A stretch of 64,000 nt of DNA from Magnaporthiopsis rhizophila (Eukaryota > Ascomycota > Sordariomycetes > Magnaporthales > Magnaporthaceae): positions 120,398 to 184,397 of the forward strand of contig PYSS01000053.1 of assembly GCA_003049465.1 (NCBI GenBank). The letters run 5' to 3'. Shown here one piece after another: positions 32,890-44,822 of this stretch. Below the pieces are notes generated by a model. The model was not told the DNA's origin and ran no database searches. It saw only the letters and a list, made by a program, of their open reading frames with translations. Position 1 is the stretch's first letter, and each line of letters begins with the position of its first letter. Made by a program: the position numbers and the translations under genes.

Positions 32890-35283
32890 ATGTCTCTCAG
32901 ATCATGGTTTCGCGGCTCTGCGGCCGCGGCGCCCTCATCAAAATCGTCAAGCCGCTCAACCACCCCCACTCCCAATGGCGAATCATCACAAAGCGCCGAA
33001 GAGCGCAAGACCCACGACATGCAGGATGCACTGCGGTCCATGGGCCTGGTCATGAACGATGACCCGGAAGGCGCCGAGGCGCTGCTTCGCGAGCGCAGCG
33101 ACGCAAGTTCCTTCCACCAGCTGGGCCTCGGCGTGAGCATATTCATACGCTCTATCCTGGGCTTCGAAAAGGAGGTCATGACGGAGGCCTCTATGCGCTT
33201 GATGGAGTGTGAAAGCACTTCGTGGACCGACAAGGTCAAGGCCGAGAAAAATGGGCCCACATCCGGTCAGCTTTACCCCGCCGGGTCCGAGTATGCGCTT
33301 GTCTACGCGGGCGCCCTGCTCATGAATGCCATCGTCGGCGTTCTACACGAGAGCTTGACAGACGCCATCAAAGGATTCTACAAGCTGAGGAAGGCCTACG
33401 CCATCATGGACAGCTTGGCAACGGCCGAGGAAGCCATAGTCACGAGGCAAGCCACTAAAGCCAAATCGAGAGGGCCGGCCTCGGCATCACCGGCGGTAGG
33501 CGCAATGCCTGAAAGCATTGAAGACGCCGACTTTGCCGAGATCAAAGCTCCCGACCCAAATCTGACTCGCCGCTCAGACCGCGATGAGGATGAAGACCTC
33601 GAGTTCATCGACGCTTCCGAGGCTCTCCCAGAGGCGCAGACCCCGGCTGGCTACGGCGGCCACATGAGCAAGACGCCGGCGGGGTCTACAGCGTCTGGCG
33701 CGACTACGCCGGCGCTTGAGAAGAAGCTCGCCGACCTCCAAATCCCTTCGTCAACGCCAAGCTCAGGGGGTAGTACTCCCCCGGAGTCTTTAGGGCCAGG
33801 ACCGTCGGCCGAGGCTGGCGTTTTTACCCATCCGGTCGACATGTTTTGCCACAGCGCCAATAACATGTTCTATGGCATCCTTCTTCTCATCCTCTCAATG
33901 GTGCCCCCAGCCTTTTCCAGGCTGCTCTACGTTATCGGGTTCAAGGGCGATCGGATACGGGGCGTTTCGTCTCTGTGGAAGAGCACCACGTACCATAACG
34001 TGATGGGGGCCGTGGCCGCAATGGTGCTCCTGGGCTATTACCATGGTATCATGGCTTTTACCGAAATCCTACCTACGGAGCGCGATATCGACGAGCTGGC
34101 GGACGAGGACGACATAATCGGCTACCCGCGAGAGCGCTGTGCTAACTTACTTGGCACGATGCGCGAGCGATACCCGGACTCTGGATTCTGGAAGCTCGAG
34201 GAGGCACGCGTGCTCGCCAACGAGCGCCGCCTGCACGAGGCAATAGACATGCTGGAGGCCAACGGTGAGTCCAAAATGCGGCAAGTCGCGGCCCTCAACG
34301 CATTCGAGCTCGCCCTCTATGCCATGTTCTCGCTCGACTGGCCACGCATGCACGCCGCCTTCCTGCGCATGATCGAGCTCAACGACTGGAGCCATACATT
34401 ATACTACTACATTGCGGGTTGCGCGGAGCTAGAGATGTACCGCGACGCCGTCCACTCTCTCGCCCGGCTCGACGCAGCCGCGCCGGCGCCGGACAGGACC
34501 GAGCTCGAGACCAAGGTGTGCAAGCACAAAAAGGGGGCAGAGGAACTGCTCCGCAAGGCACCGACGGTCGCGGGCCGCAAACGCTTCATGGCGCGGCAGC
34601 TGCCGTTCGAGGTGTTCACGATCCGGAAGCTTGCCAAATGGGAGGCGCGGGCGACAGCGCTCGGGATCGACCTGGCAGACGCCATAGGGGTCAGCCCGGC
34701 GGGTGAGATGATTTACCTCTGGAACGGCGGAAAGCGCATGCCGCCCGACGTCGTGGAGGCGGCGCTCCTCTTCTTGGCGTGGGACAGGTGTACGGCCCCT
34801 GCGGACAAGTTGCCACAGATCAAGGACGAGGTCGACGAGATCGGCCTACAAGGGCTCGGCACGGCGGCCCTGCTGAGGCAGGTCGGGAAATATGAAGAGG
34901 CCAGGGAGATACTCCAGGGCCTCACAACATATGATCGGTACGTGGATTGTACTCATTGCGTGTCCATTTGGATCCTTTTCCGCTAATTTTTTGATCCCAA
35001 CAGTGCTCTGTTCAAAACCGGCAACAGGGAAGACTACGTTCTACCCATGGTTTCATACGAACTGGGCGTCTTGGCGTGGACCGAGTGCTGCGATGCGAAA
35101 TACTGGCCCTCAGACGCCAGCGCGGTGGACGAGCACCGCAAGACCAAGGTGGCCGAGTGCACAGCCTTGCTCGAAACGGTGGCAGCGTGGGAGACGTATG
35201 TTCTGGACGCTCGTTTCGGCATGAGGGTCCAGACCGGATTGGACTCTGCTAGATGGCTGAAGGGCAAGAAGGGCTGGCCATGA
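32890..35283 (+). CDS. iml2: IML2-type inclusion body clearance protein (DUF3808 family)
   Basis: The IML2 family is known in yeast as a mitochondrial/lipid-associated outer-membrane protein needed for clearing protein inclusion bodies. Exons are 32890-34937 and 35004-35283, giving 775 residues. Order of features: a Ser/Thr-rich N-terminus; the conserved block DMQDALRSMGLVMNDDPEGAE; repeat-like helices, FHQLGLGVSIFIRSILGFE; YAGALLMNAIVGVLHESLTDAIKGFYKLRKAY; a variable acidic/Ser-Pro linker (about 200-310); a hydrophobic stretch FYGILLLILSMVPPAFSRLLYVIGF; WKSTTYHNVMGAVAAMVLLGYYHG; then TPR-like helices to the C-terminus. The second exon (ALFKTGNREDYVLPMVSYELGVLAW) is typical of the family end. 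The ATG follows a CT-rich leader. It converges with the membrane-hydroxylase-like gene downstream. Confidence 0.92.
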
Positions 35284-35579
35284 TGGACTTCTGTCAGGTT
35301 TATTCAGGATTTGATCACGAATGGCTTGTTAGACGTAGGTGAGCCGCTTTAGAGCGTCTTTTTTTGGATATTTCTTGGGTTGGACGGGCTTTTATGGCAG
35401 TACATATGTGGTGATATGGCATGATAGACTATTTTTTTACCGGACTTCTAGAATCTACGCTTTTGGATTCTGAGATTTCGACATAGAAACAAGGCCGTGT
35501 AGAAAGTGCCTCCAAGAGTCAAACAAAATCACGAAACAAATCCCAACCAAACTCCAAAATCTTCCCGTACAATCGACAT

Positions 35580-36620
35580 TTAGTTCACAGTCCTCGTCTT
35601 CCTCGTCCTCTTGGACCTCCTGACCCCCTCGATCCCGTCCTGCAGGAAGTCCATCCCCTTACCAGCGGCACTCTCCCCCCGCTCCTTGACGCGATGCTTC
35701 TCAGCCTCGTCCTTGACGTCATGCAAAACGTCGCGGCCCAAGTTTGTGCCACAAACCCAGTCCAGAAACCCCCACGCGCCGTAGTTTCCCCCAGCCCGCC
35801 CGCCGCTGCTACAACAGTAGTGCATCGCAGTGCGCCTGGTGATGCCGCCCATAATGATCCCAGGAACGACGCTGTACCCCGACATGGCCAGCGTCTCCTC
35901 GGCGGTGGCCAGCGCCGCGAACAGCAGGAACGTCAGCACGTGCGGACGCACCAGCAGCGCCGGCACGTAGAGCGGCGCGAAGCGGTGCAGCAGGAAACAG
36001 GCCGGATGGTCGGCGGCCAGCAGCAGTGAGTATGGCGGGGCAGCGGCGCCGCGGCGGCGAGCGTGTGCGCCCCAGCTGGCGTGCCACCTGCTCAGCCGGT
36101 TGTTGCTGTTGTTGTGCAGGAGGTAGCGGTGGATGACGTAGGTTAGGCATTCGCGCATGGCGAGCAGCAGCGCGACGTGCTTGACGACGGCCCAGGGTAA
36201 AGGCAGGGTCGAGGTGGTGGTGAAGACGGGCTGCCCGGACCGGACGAGGGCGGCGTGCGACAGCCCCACGGCGGCCTGGACGGCCGACTCGAGACCCAGG
36301 TTGACGAGGACGAGGACCAGGGTGCGGAAGAGGACAGCCGGGTCCTCACGCGGGGGTAAGGCGGACGCCCCGCCGACCTTGATGCTCTCGACCAGGGAAG
36401 GGAGGAGGGTGTCGAAGGCTAGGAAGAGCAGGGACGGGGCCAGGTAGAGCAACAGCCTGACGGCGAGGGTGCCAAACACCTCAATGCGGAGTGGGCTGTG
36501 GGACAGGACGAGGGTGGTCCAGGTCATGTAGAAGAAGATGAGGTTGAGCGAGGTCGACCATGATGTCACGCTCGGGGCTAGGAAGTAGGAGGCTATCGGG
36601 AGGGATAGCAGTATGTCCAT
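35580..36620 (-). CDS. Fatty acid hydroxylase / sterol desaturase superfamily membrane protein, degenerate His motifs
   Basis: An intronless ORF of 346 residues from the ATG at 36620. Four or more hydrophobic segments (about 5-40, 52-75, 97-120, 145-162, 225-245) resemble the ERG3/ERG25/fatty-acid hydroxylase fold of ER di-iron enzymes. The first histidine box is HRYLLH (164-169). The second region is RWHASWGAH (179-186), where family members normally carry an HxxHH-type box. The third is AMHYCCSSGGRAGGNYGAWGFLDWVCGT, close to the usual H(H)...NYG...D...GT block but with one histidine fewer. The tail is basic (RRSKRTRKTR). The missing histidines make catalysis uncertain; it may be a diverged or inactive member. 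It converges with IML2, 297 nt away. Confidence 0.8.
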   Translation of the reverse strand: MDILLSLPIASYFLAPSVTSWSTSLNLIFFYMTWTTLVLSHSPLRIEVFGTLAVRLLLYLAPSLLFLAFDTLLPSLVESIKVGGASALPPREDPAVLFRTLVLVLVNLGLESAVQAAVGLSHAALVRSGQPVFTTTSTLPLPWAVVKHVALLLAMRECLTYVIHRYLLHNNSNNRLSRWHASWGAHARRRGAAAPPYSLLLAADHPACFLLHRFAPLYVPALLVRPHVLTFLLFAALATAEETLAMSGYSVVPGIIMGGITRRTAMHYCCSSGGRAGGNYGAWGFLDWVCGTNLGRDVLHDVKDEAEKHRVKERGESAAGKGMDFLQDGIEGVRRSKRTRKTRTVN

Positions 36621-39600
36621 TTTTGCTGGCTGGGGTCACCTTGCCCTATAGTAATAGTGAGGGACGTGACTGCACGCCTAGGGATTGAGCAATGTGCGGT
36701 AGATTGGGGAGATCCTTTCTACGATGTAGTTTCAGAGGGAGGCTATTCCGAGCCTGCCATTCACTCGGAGCGTACGAGACTCAAGGTGGTGTTCTTGCAT
36801 TTTTTCGACTGGTGATACGTCAGTCAAGCAAGTCGGCTTGGTGGAGTGATGACGTCGTCCAAGACACCCTTGCAAGCAGGAAAGCAGCCCACCCACCCAT
36901 TGAGCGCCAAGCAACCAATATCACATGACAGCGCGACTATCATCTTCGCAGGAGCCACGACGCGTCCCTCGAATTGAAATATCTCCGTGGAACGGCGGCA
37001 CAAGCGGAAGCGTTTAGTTATTCTTGCTTGTGCCAAAGACGTTTCCAGAAGTGTCATCATTTTATCCCGATGGCAACGTCGCCTTGGTGACGAGAACTAA
37101 TCAAGGGAGTCCCCGGTTACTTGGGAAGTCTGGGAGCGTCCCAAGGACTGTACCACGTTCGGCGAATTCCTCGGGCAATTTTAAAATGGATACCGACCTT
37201 TTCTTTCCCGGTCAACACGGATTAACTTCTCCCATGGCCCAAGCAAGTACCAACCATGTCAATGAGGCTGGCCAGCCGTCGTTCCCTTGCTGAAACCCAT
37301 GGGTCGGTGTAACCTTGCTTCGTGATTATACCGAACGGCTGGGACGAGGAAATGAAGCCTCTTCCCGGGCCGGGTTGGCCACGGGCGCAAGTGCTTGGTA
37401 TCGCCAACTTCAACGTCTCGTTTGTTCCACTCTGGCGCAACGTGGGACCGACGGCATTCGTAATGTGGCTCGCCTTGTTCCCGAAGCTGACATTTATCAT
37501 CGGCTTGGTAGGCAACCATCGCAATGTCGCGACAAGGCTGAAGTAACAGGATACATGCCTACCTACTAGCACAGCATCCATCACGAGGCAGAGAGATACG
37601 GGGCAGAGAGATGCGGTGGTCCTGCAAGGATTGCACTGGCCAGCAGACTTGCCAGATGAGGATAGAGTGGGTGGATTGGACAGGCCACGAAAAGTGCCTG
37701 GGTGGGTTCAAAGGATGTGCTTCCATGCCGTTCCCATTACCTGGTTATGTTGGCAACAAAGAAAGTGCCTGCGTTGAGTCCTTCAGGGGTGTATGCGCAT
37801 ACGGACCTAAGTATGTATATACGGATGAATGAGCTCTCTCGGTCCATCCATCAGTTCTCCCACCGGGCGAATCTCGGTGGTCGGTTTCTCGCAGCGCACA
37901 TTACTGTGTATAAGTATCCGTGTGACGAGAGGGTCGAGGTGAGAGCGGTGTGCATGTTGCCCCTTTTCCCCTGCCTCCCACGCGCTTGAATTCGCACCGC
38001 GCGACGCCAACCGGCGGCCAGCGGACAGGTTGTGGCGCCCGAGCCGGAGCGATTCTAGAACCAGCAAAAAGGACTCGACGCCATCTTTCGCTAGCTCCAG
38101 GCTGCCTTTTCAGCCCAATATCAATCGCGTTTTTTTTGTTTTTTTTTTTTAATTATTTATTTATTTTATTTTCTACGTATCATTCTGTTGAGTTTCTCCA
38201 GCCATCACATCACTTCTCGGTGCCGAATTATTCCTGCGGCCCGTGATATACACAGTATGGTATACACAACTCTTGCGAGTGCCGGGTTCATTTATTCGTC
38301 TATTTTTATTTTCTTTTTTTCCTTCTTCTTTTTCATTTCTCCACCCTTTCCGACAAAGCACGGACATGGCTGTCATCAGAAAGGGTTTAGCCATCTGATA
38401 AGGTTGTCGCTGTGACAAGGACATGAATAACCCCTCCCTCACTGTTGGGCTCTCTGCATACCCATTGCACACCCCCGAACCTGCATATCAGCCGCTTTTC
38501 ATGGGCTCCCTGGGAAGCGAGTTGGGTGTGTGGGCAACGAGATCATGCCAAGGGTGGTGGTGGTGGGGCTTAATCACCACACTTTTCGATCAATACTTGA
38601 CTGGCCCACACTTTCCTTGGGTCGCCCTGGACGGCCGCCAGTTCCGCGAGTTCCGCCACTCGCAAGAGCGTCGCCTTGCCTGGGTGCCACCCAGCTGCTG
38701 TCTGGATGCAGCGCCCAGATTGGAGATGTTCCTGATTCGTCTTCTCCTCATCTGTTCTTCTCTCACTCGGCCTCGGAGGATTTGGTGCTAATTTGACCGC
38801 GTTCACATCATGTATGTATGTAGAACTGTCAGCCAAGCAAGCCCACCCCTGAATCGACGGCACCATCAGTGCCTGCTGACGCGCCCCACTGCACCTAGGT
38901 AGTGGCCGAAACGCTACTGCAAGCGAGGGCTCCAGGTGCTGCGGTGCTCTCAGTCCGCCAACTGTGACCGCTGCGACTCGCAACCATTTGATCGCGGCAA
39001 ACCCACAATTTGACTGCCGAGAATGCAGCGAGGAAATTCCGTGCCGCTCGTTGGTGGGGGATTTTTCAGGGTGGTATTCTCGATTGATTAACTTGCCCCT
39101 GTCGTTGAATCTCGCCCGCACATGCAAATGGATCAATCATTCACTGTCGATTGATTGCTGGCATTTCCTAGCAAAGAGAAAGAAGAAAACAAGAAAAGGG
39201 AAGAAAAATGAGACGTACATGTGTATGACCCTCCACTGAGTTTAGGGCGCTCCCCTTTGCTTTGACCGTCTGTCACTTTTGGCTTTCTGCGGGCGCGCCG
39301 CTGTTTGAGACGCAGTTGATAGGTGTGCTCACGCGTCGCCGCTGCACTGCACACTGCACGCAAGTGAGACGGCTGAAAAATTGGGGACGATCCTTGCTTC
39401 CAACAAGCCGACCTGCACGAAACCTGCAGCCGAACTACCTACCAACGCGACCGCTTGCTTTTTTTTTTTTTTTTTTTCCCTCCTTCCCTCGCTCGCGCTC
39501 CCTCGGCCGGGCCGTGCTACTCCCACGTTCCGTTTCTCGGCCAGCCCCAGCCGCGGCCCAAGTAGCTCCCCAACTCAACTTGGGTGGTGCCTCGTAGTAG

Positions 39601-39688
39601 GTGATACATGCATGCCAGCCCGCGGCATCTGACCGCTTGGCCTTTTGCTTGCTAACCCGCGCACTGTAGGTCGCCGGGCCCAACAAAG
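36621..39688. other. 3-kb intergenic region, no gene recognised
   Basis: Open frames are short and overlapping. A 74-codon frame at 37322-37546 looks moderately protein-like but starts with GTG and has no recognisable domain. T-rich tracts occur at 38131-38170 and 39459-39477 (19 T). It serves as upstream region for the hydroxylase-like gene (minus) and the alpha/beta hydrolase (plus). Confidence 0.45.
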
Positions 39689-42581
39689 ATGGACAGTCCA
39701 ACTGTGCCCCCTGTGCCACCCATCCCCCGAATCTCATCCACGCGCCAGCTGCCTCGCTGGAGGGAGGTACACCCAGCGCCCTCCCGCTCTGCCTCCTCTC
39801 GTCACGCCGCGCAGAGTTCCGTCGGCCCAAGTCCGGACATCATCTCCTCCCTCATCACTAGCCTCGACCTGGTTCCCAAGCAACCGCCCGCCCACCTGGA
39901 CATCCCCGTCCGCAGGCCAGTCGCCTCCCGCTCCTACTCCTCCTCGGTAACCTCGCCGCCTAGGTCCTCGAGCATTGGCTCTTTCGGCGTCGACTACGGT
40001 GCCTATAGTTCGCCTCCGCGTGGCGACCCTGGCGACCACGACGACCACGGCCTCGAAGCGCTCGCCGCATCTCCTCCCATCATCCGGACCTCGAAGCCGC
40101 CGTCTGGCTTCTCCCCGCTGACGGCGCCCAAGTCGCCCCGCGAGGAGGGCGGCGGGTTAAGGTCGCTCCTCGGCGGATCCCGTACCGTCTCGCGGCCGTC
40201 GTCCAAGGGATCGCTAACGTCGCGCGATGCTGACAGCCACAGCATCGGCAATCTCTCAATTGAACGTGGGACGGTGCCACCGGTCCCCGAGCTCAGGCGC
40301 CAGAAGTCGCACGATAGCTGGGGGAGGAAGCAAGGGCGATCATCACACAAAGGCCTGATGTATATGAGCAGTCGAGAGCGCCTCCGGGAGAAGGAGGACA
40401 AGAAGCGGGCCAGCACCGGCGCCGTCGGGAACGACTGGCTCAGTCCCGGTCCGGCATCGCTTCGCCCGGATCCCTTCCTCGCCGAGATTTCCATCAGGGA
40501 AGAGCCAAGCAGCTCTATGGCCGATGCCGTCATGGCTGCCTCCGGTTTCCTGGACTCGCCCATCCCGCCTGACCGGCGCGGTAGCACTTCTCTCCGCGCC
40601 ATTCCGGTGCGGGATTCGAGCTTACGCAAGTCGGGGTCAAGCGCCACCAAGCGGCTTTCAACACGGCGGTCGACACTCCAAAAGACGGACGCGTCGGTTG
40701 CCATTCCAGAGGTTGAGGAACAAACTAGCACGCCAAAACCCCGCCACTCGCCCAGTACTGGGCGAAAACATCAGGAAGGCCGCAGGGAGAACTTGGACGT
40801 CGACGACACGAGTGGCGCTCAGAATCAGGCTCGTTCCGGTTCCGCAGCGGTCGAGCCGCGATCGCGCCGGCGGGAAAAGTCGCCGGTGCATGGGCGCCTC
40901 GAGTTGAAGGATCTCCACGGCGGCATCGGTATTGAAGATGGCGCGCCCTCCCCTGCCATCTCTCAGGGGCGTCGGAAGGATCGGGAGACGGACGCAAGGA
41001 GGCTTTCGGGACAGGACCCGATGGGTGACGCCGCCAGAACCAAACGTGCCAGCAACCGGTCCAAGCGCAACTCTACCAGTCCAGGAAACACCACGCCGGA
41101 CCCGATGCATGTGACGTATGAGCGCCCGCCTAGTGCGGACAGCATCGACGACGCGGTGGAAGCCTACATGTGCTCTCCCCGTCTGTCACAAAAGATACGG
41201 CACCCCCAGACGGGCCGTATGATCTCCTTCTCCGAGGTGGGGGACAGCGAAGGGAGCGCCGTGTTTTGCTGCGTAGGCATGGGTCTGACGAGATACATCA
41301 CCGCCTTCTACGACGAGCTGGCTCTCACGCTGGGGCTTAGGCTCATAACGCCGGACCGACCAGGTGTGGGAGATAGTGAGCCGTACATGGACGGGACTGC
41401 CACCCCTCTCAGCTGGCCAGGTAAGATTGCATCTTATCCCCTGTCTCGCTCGCTCGTTCTGTGTCATTGGCTAACTGTGATTTCTTTTGCCACGAACAAA
41501 AGACGACGTGTACGCCATATGCCAAACTCTGAAGATCACAAAGTTCTCCATCCTAGCCCATTCGGCTGGCGCCATCTACGCTCTTGCCACGGCATTGCGC
41601 ATGCCCCAGCATATCAGGGGTCGGATCCATCTTCTGGCGCCGTGGATCCCACCGTCGCAGATGTCCGTCTTTGGGGCCTCGGCCCAGACGCCGCTGCCAC
41701 CAACAAACGCGATACCCACGTCGCAGCGGATCTTGCGGGCACTGCCGACGCCCATATTGAAGGCAGCCAACAGCTCCTTCATGTCGGCAACGAGTAGTAG
41801 CATCACGTCGAGCTTGCCCAAGACGCCACGTAAGAAACGCAAGAGCGGCGCCAGCGTGGCCATCAAGGGGGATCGGGAGAGGGAGGCGGCGGCCAGGTCG
41901 CAGGCGAACCAGCACATGTCTCCTCTGCCACCCAGCCCCAGCCCGGATGGCGACAAAGAAAATAGCCTACACCACGATATCGGGGACAAGCCGTCGGGGA
42001 TCCCGCGCGGGGACCTCGGACCTACGGAAATTGGCCACTTTAGGACGGGCATCAACAGCAGTCCAAACTCGGCAACCAATGGCAGACACAAAAGATCATC
42101 CTCGGCGGCGTCGGCGGCGCACGCTGCGCGCGAGGCTGCCGTTCTGGCGGCAGCGGCGTCGGCTCTAGCGGATCGCGAGCGGCAGGCGACATACGACTCG
42201 CGACTCACGCAGGCGATCTGGGAGCTGGCCACGACGGGGGCGAACCCAGCCGTGGACCTGCTCGTGTGCCTGGAGCGCAGACACACGATTGGGTTCCGCT
42301 ATGTGGATATCACACGGCCCATCGTGATCCACCATGGCTCCAGAGATACGCGCGTGCCCGTCGACAACGTCCGCTGGCTGGGGAAGACGATGAAGCGATG
42401 CGAGGTCCGCGTGCTCGAGGGCGAGGGCCACGGGCTCATGGCCAGCGCGGCCGTCATGAGCCGGGTTCTGGATGAGATCAGCACCGAAGCTCGCATTGCC
42501 GGGGCGTCTCACCGCGACCGCGGACTGTCCCTAGCCGGGGACGATCGCAGACCTGTCGGCGTTGGCGGCCCTGCCCTTTGA
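39689..42581 (+). CDS. Large alpha/beta-hydrolase-fold protein with long disordered N-terminus
   Basis: Exons 39689-41420 and 41503-42581 encode 936 residues. Residues 1 to about 490 are low-complexity Ser/Pro/Arg-rich and probably disordered, with many potential phosphosites. The hydrolase fold begins near RHPQTGRMISFSEVGDSEGSAV, with GVGDSEP after a strand. The nucleophile elbow is AHSAG (Ser598) in place of the commoner GHSxG. The strand LAPWIPP follows. An insertion of about 170 residues, basic and Ala/Ser-rich, precedes the last part. HHGSRDTRVP supplies the expected acid and EGEGHGL the catalytic histidine. All three triad positions are therefore present, so activity is plausible; the substrate is unknown. 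The ATG at 39689 is preceded by CAAAG; the upstream frame has no homologous-looking sequence. Confidence 0.9.
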
Positions 42582-43321
42582 GGAGGCGACATCCTCTGTC
42601 CCATTTTCCCTCCATATGCCGGACGATTCCATCACAATGTCCGCCTCGATCTACGTTTATAATCAAACCTCTTTGGTTCAGCAACTTCTCCTCCCTCTCC
42701 AAAATAACAACCAACACAAAGGCGGATTCTGTCTCCCCCGGAGGCCGCGGTTATGTGGACGATCGGAGGGTTGTTCTTGTTAAAACAGAAAAAAGAGGCA
42801 TGAGGGGTTTCCTTGATCATTTTATTTATCTATGGAGGCCATTCTTCTTCTGTACAACTGTAAAACCATATCCTTTATGTTTTCCACACATACTTTCCTT
42901 TCGGATATGTTTTTTCTCGGGCCAGCTACAGATACTTTTCAGTTTTCATGCTCAGGCTTTGATTTTCCGGGGCGGCGTCTTGACGGTACGGCTTGTATAC
43001 TACTACGTATGTGCTCGGAAAACTTCTCGATATATAATGTAATGCTCAAACTGGATGGGTGGTCTCGACACGGTGCTGTCATGATTGTCCCCTGTCATCC
43101 CATGTTTTCATGATGGATTGTGTGTTGGTTTTCATCTTGTCTTGACAAAAAAGCTCAGCCCATCTTTACAATCCCCCGAGGTCTAGGTGTCAGACTTTGT
43201 AAAATGCAGCCAAAAAAAGTACCAATGCAACACTACCCAAAACTGGAAGCCGCTCATACCCAGGCTTTATCCTGGCCGAAACACACCCGCTAAGACCCGA
43301 CCGAAAAACCCTAGCGGAAAG
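42582..43321. other. intergenic between convergent genes
   Basis: This 740-nt gap lies between the alpha/beta hydrolase (plus) and the F-box-like gene (minus). No gene is supported; it is T-rich and probably holds the 3' UTRs. Confidence 0.5.
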
Positions 43322-44302
43322 CTACACCACGTCCACCGCCTCATCCTCGGCCTCGGCCTCGGGGAACGAGAACTGCCGCATAAAGTCGAGGCGGCGGACC
43401 TGATTGGCGGACAGGGCCCACGATGTGTTTAGCTTGAAGAGACGTAGCACGGCGTCGACGCCCCGCCACTCGCCGGCGCCGGCGAGCTGGAGGGCCACGC
43501 TCTGCAGCATGTTGACCAGCCCCCTGTCGTGGACGGTGCACGTTGTCGTCGTCGTTGTCATCGCCGCCGCCAGACCGTGCCCGTGTTTGAGCGCCGGGGT
43601 CTGCGGGCTCCAAAAGGGCCGGAAGCTGAGGTTGGGAGCGAGCGGCGGGCGCAGGCCCAGACAGAGGTCGTACAGCTCGCCCATGCGGAGGCCGTCCGGG
43701 TACTCGACGACCAGGAAGCTGCCGGTTCCGTAGACGGCCCTGGCGGTCGTGGCGCCGACGTCGGTGGGGGGCCGAAGGTCGCCCTGGCGCTGGACCCAGA
43801 GCCCCAGGCGCCGGACGGGCGGCTGCTGCGTCAGCATGCGGCGCCAGCTGGCGTCGGGCCGGAGGAGGCGCCTGAACTTGGCGGCCGACTCGTCGGGCGT
43901 GTTGGCTGCCCCGCCGCCGTTCCAGTCCGGACTGCAGGAGAAGATGCTGCTGAAGGCGTTGAGGACCGGCCCGTTGCTCGGGGTGAAGAAGGGGCGGAAG
44001 ATCTCGGTGAGGAGGGCGTTGAGCCGGACCGGCGGCGGGGTTTTGTTGTCGTCGTCGTTGTCGTTGCTATCGTCCCAGTCGAGTTTCGAAGGGAGCGATG
44101 CGTCTACTTCCGGAACCGGGCTCAGGAAGTGACGGCGCCGGATGTCGGCGCTGGTCCCGATCAGGTCGTTCCACCGGTGGCAAACGCGGACGGCGGAGCA
44201 GAGCAGCGTCCGCTGGTCGAGCAGGCACAGCACGTTGATGAGCAGCTCGCCCGTCGCCACGATCTGTAGGCCCAGGGCCTGTGCGCGCTCTGTCTGCCAC
44301 AT
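43322..44302 (-). CDS. F-box-domain-like protein
   Basis: An intronless ORF of 326 residues. Residues 7-52 resemble a fungal F-box: ALGLQIVATGELLINVLCLL, then TLLCSAVRVCHRWNDLIGTS and RRRHFLSP. F-box proteins act as substrate receptors of SCF ubiquitin ligases via Skp1. The rest contains an acidic patch (DWDDSNDNDDDN), a middle region SWRRMLTQQPPVRRLGLWVQ of the sort seen after the F-box in many fungal members, and no known substrate-binding repeats. A frame continues 14 codons upstream, but only from a GTG, so the ATG at 44302 is preferred. It is transcribed divergently from the DapA-family aldolase with about 520 nt between the starts. Confidence 0.77.
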   Translation of the reverse strand: MWQTERAQALGLQIVATGELLINVLCLLDQRTLLCSAVRVCHRWNDLIGTSADIRRRHFLSPVPEVDASLPSKLDWDDSNDNDDDNKTPPPVRLNALLTEIFRPFFTPSNGPVLNAFSSIFSCSPDWNGGGAANTPDESAAKFRRLLRPDASWRRMLTQQPPVRRLGLWVQRQGDLRPPTDVGATTARAVYGTGSFLVVEYPDGLRMGELYDLCLGLRPPLAPNLSFRPFWSPQTPALKHGHGLAAAMTTTTTTCTVHDRGLVNMLQSVALQLAGAGEWRGVDAVLRLFKLNTSWALSANQVRRLDFMRQFSFPEAEAEDEAVDVV

Positions 44303-44721
44303 CTTTGCGGGCTTAGCAAAAGTTGTTTGGATGTAAGTCGACACCCGGGTTGACTTTGTTCGGGCGGCATCGCGGGCTGCTTATGTTCGTGCTAATAGCA
44401 TGTGCACTGCTGCTGTTGGGTGTTTTGCGCCAATGAGACGCACAACCGTCGCAGAACAGGGCAGTCTTGAGCGCGCATCCCCATCCCGCCAGGCAGCCAA
44501 CCGTCTGCTCGATCATGGTTGGCTCAATTGGTGGTTGACTGATGGGAGCCCCAGGCAACACCGAAACTGCCCAAGTAAACACGCCAGCCCCCACTTGTTG
44601 ACTTTGGCTTGCTGCGACCCCGCAGATTGGAATTGTTACCTGCTCGGCTCGGCCCAGCACCTCCCGAAACGGTCCCCCGTTTTCGGCGCCGGGAGGGAAT
44701 TTCTGCTGGTGAAGGTTGTTT

Positions 44722-44763
<42 letters not shown>

Positions 44764-44822
44764 GCTGCCACTATTTGTCTTCTTCTTTCCCAGGGCAAGA
44801 ACAGCCGCGTCAGGCCACCACC
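44303..44822. promoter_or_regulatory. Bidirectional promoter region of the F-box-like and aldolase genes
   Basis: The 520-nt gap separates two divergent start codons. It contains CCAAT/ATTGG-type elements (for example CAATTGG near 44525) and a 39-T run (44723-44761) only 61 nt before the aldolase ATG. Confidence 0.4.
44723..44761 (+). repeat. 39-nt poly(T) run in the aldolase leader
   Basis: An uninterrupted T run ends 61 nt before the ATG at 44823. It could be a promoter dA:dT tract or an assembly artefact. Confidence 0.8.

Noticed and set aside
37322..37546. 74-codon frame with protein-like composition
   Set aside because: It starts with GTG, has no flanking exon signals and no recognisable domain; the opposite strand is open as well.
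43529..44269. 246-codon plus-strand frame over the F-box-like gene
   Set aside because: Composition is Ala/Arg/Gly-rich shadow coding; the minus strand carries an F-box-like N-terminus.
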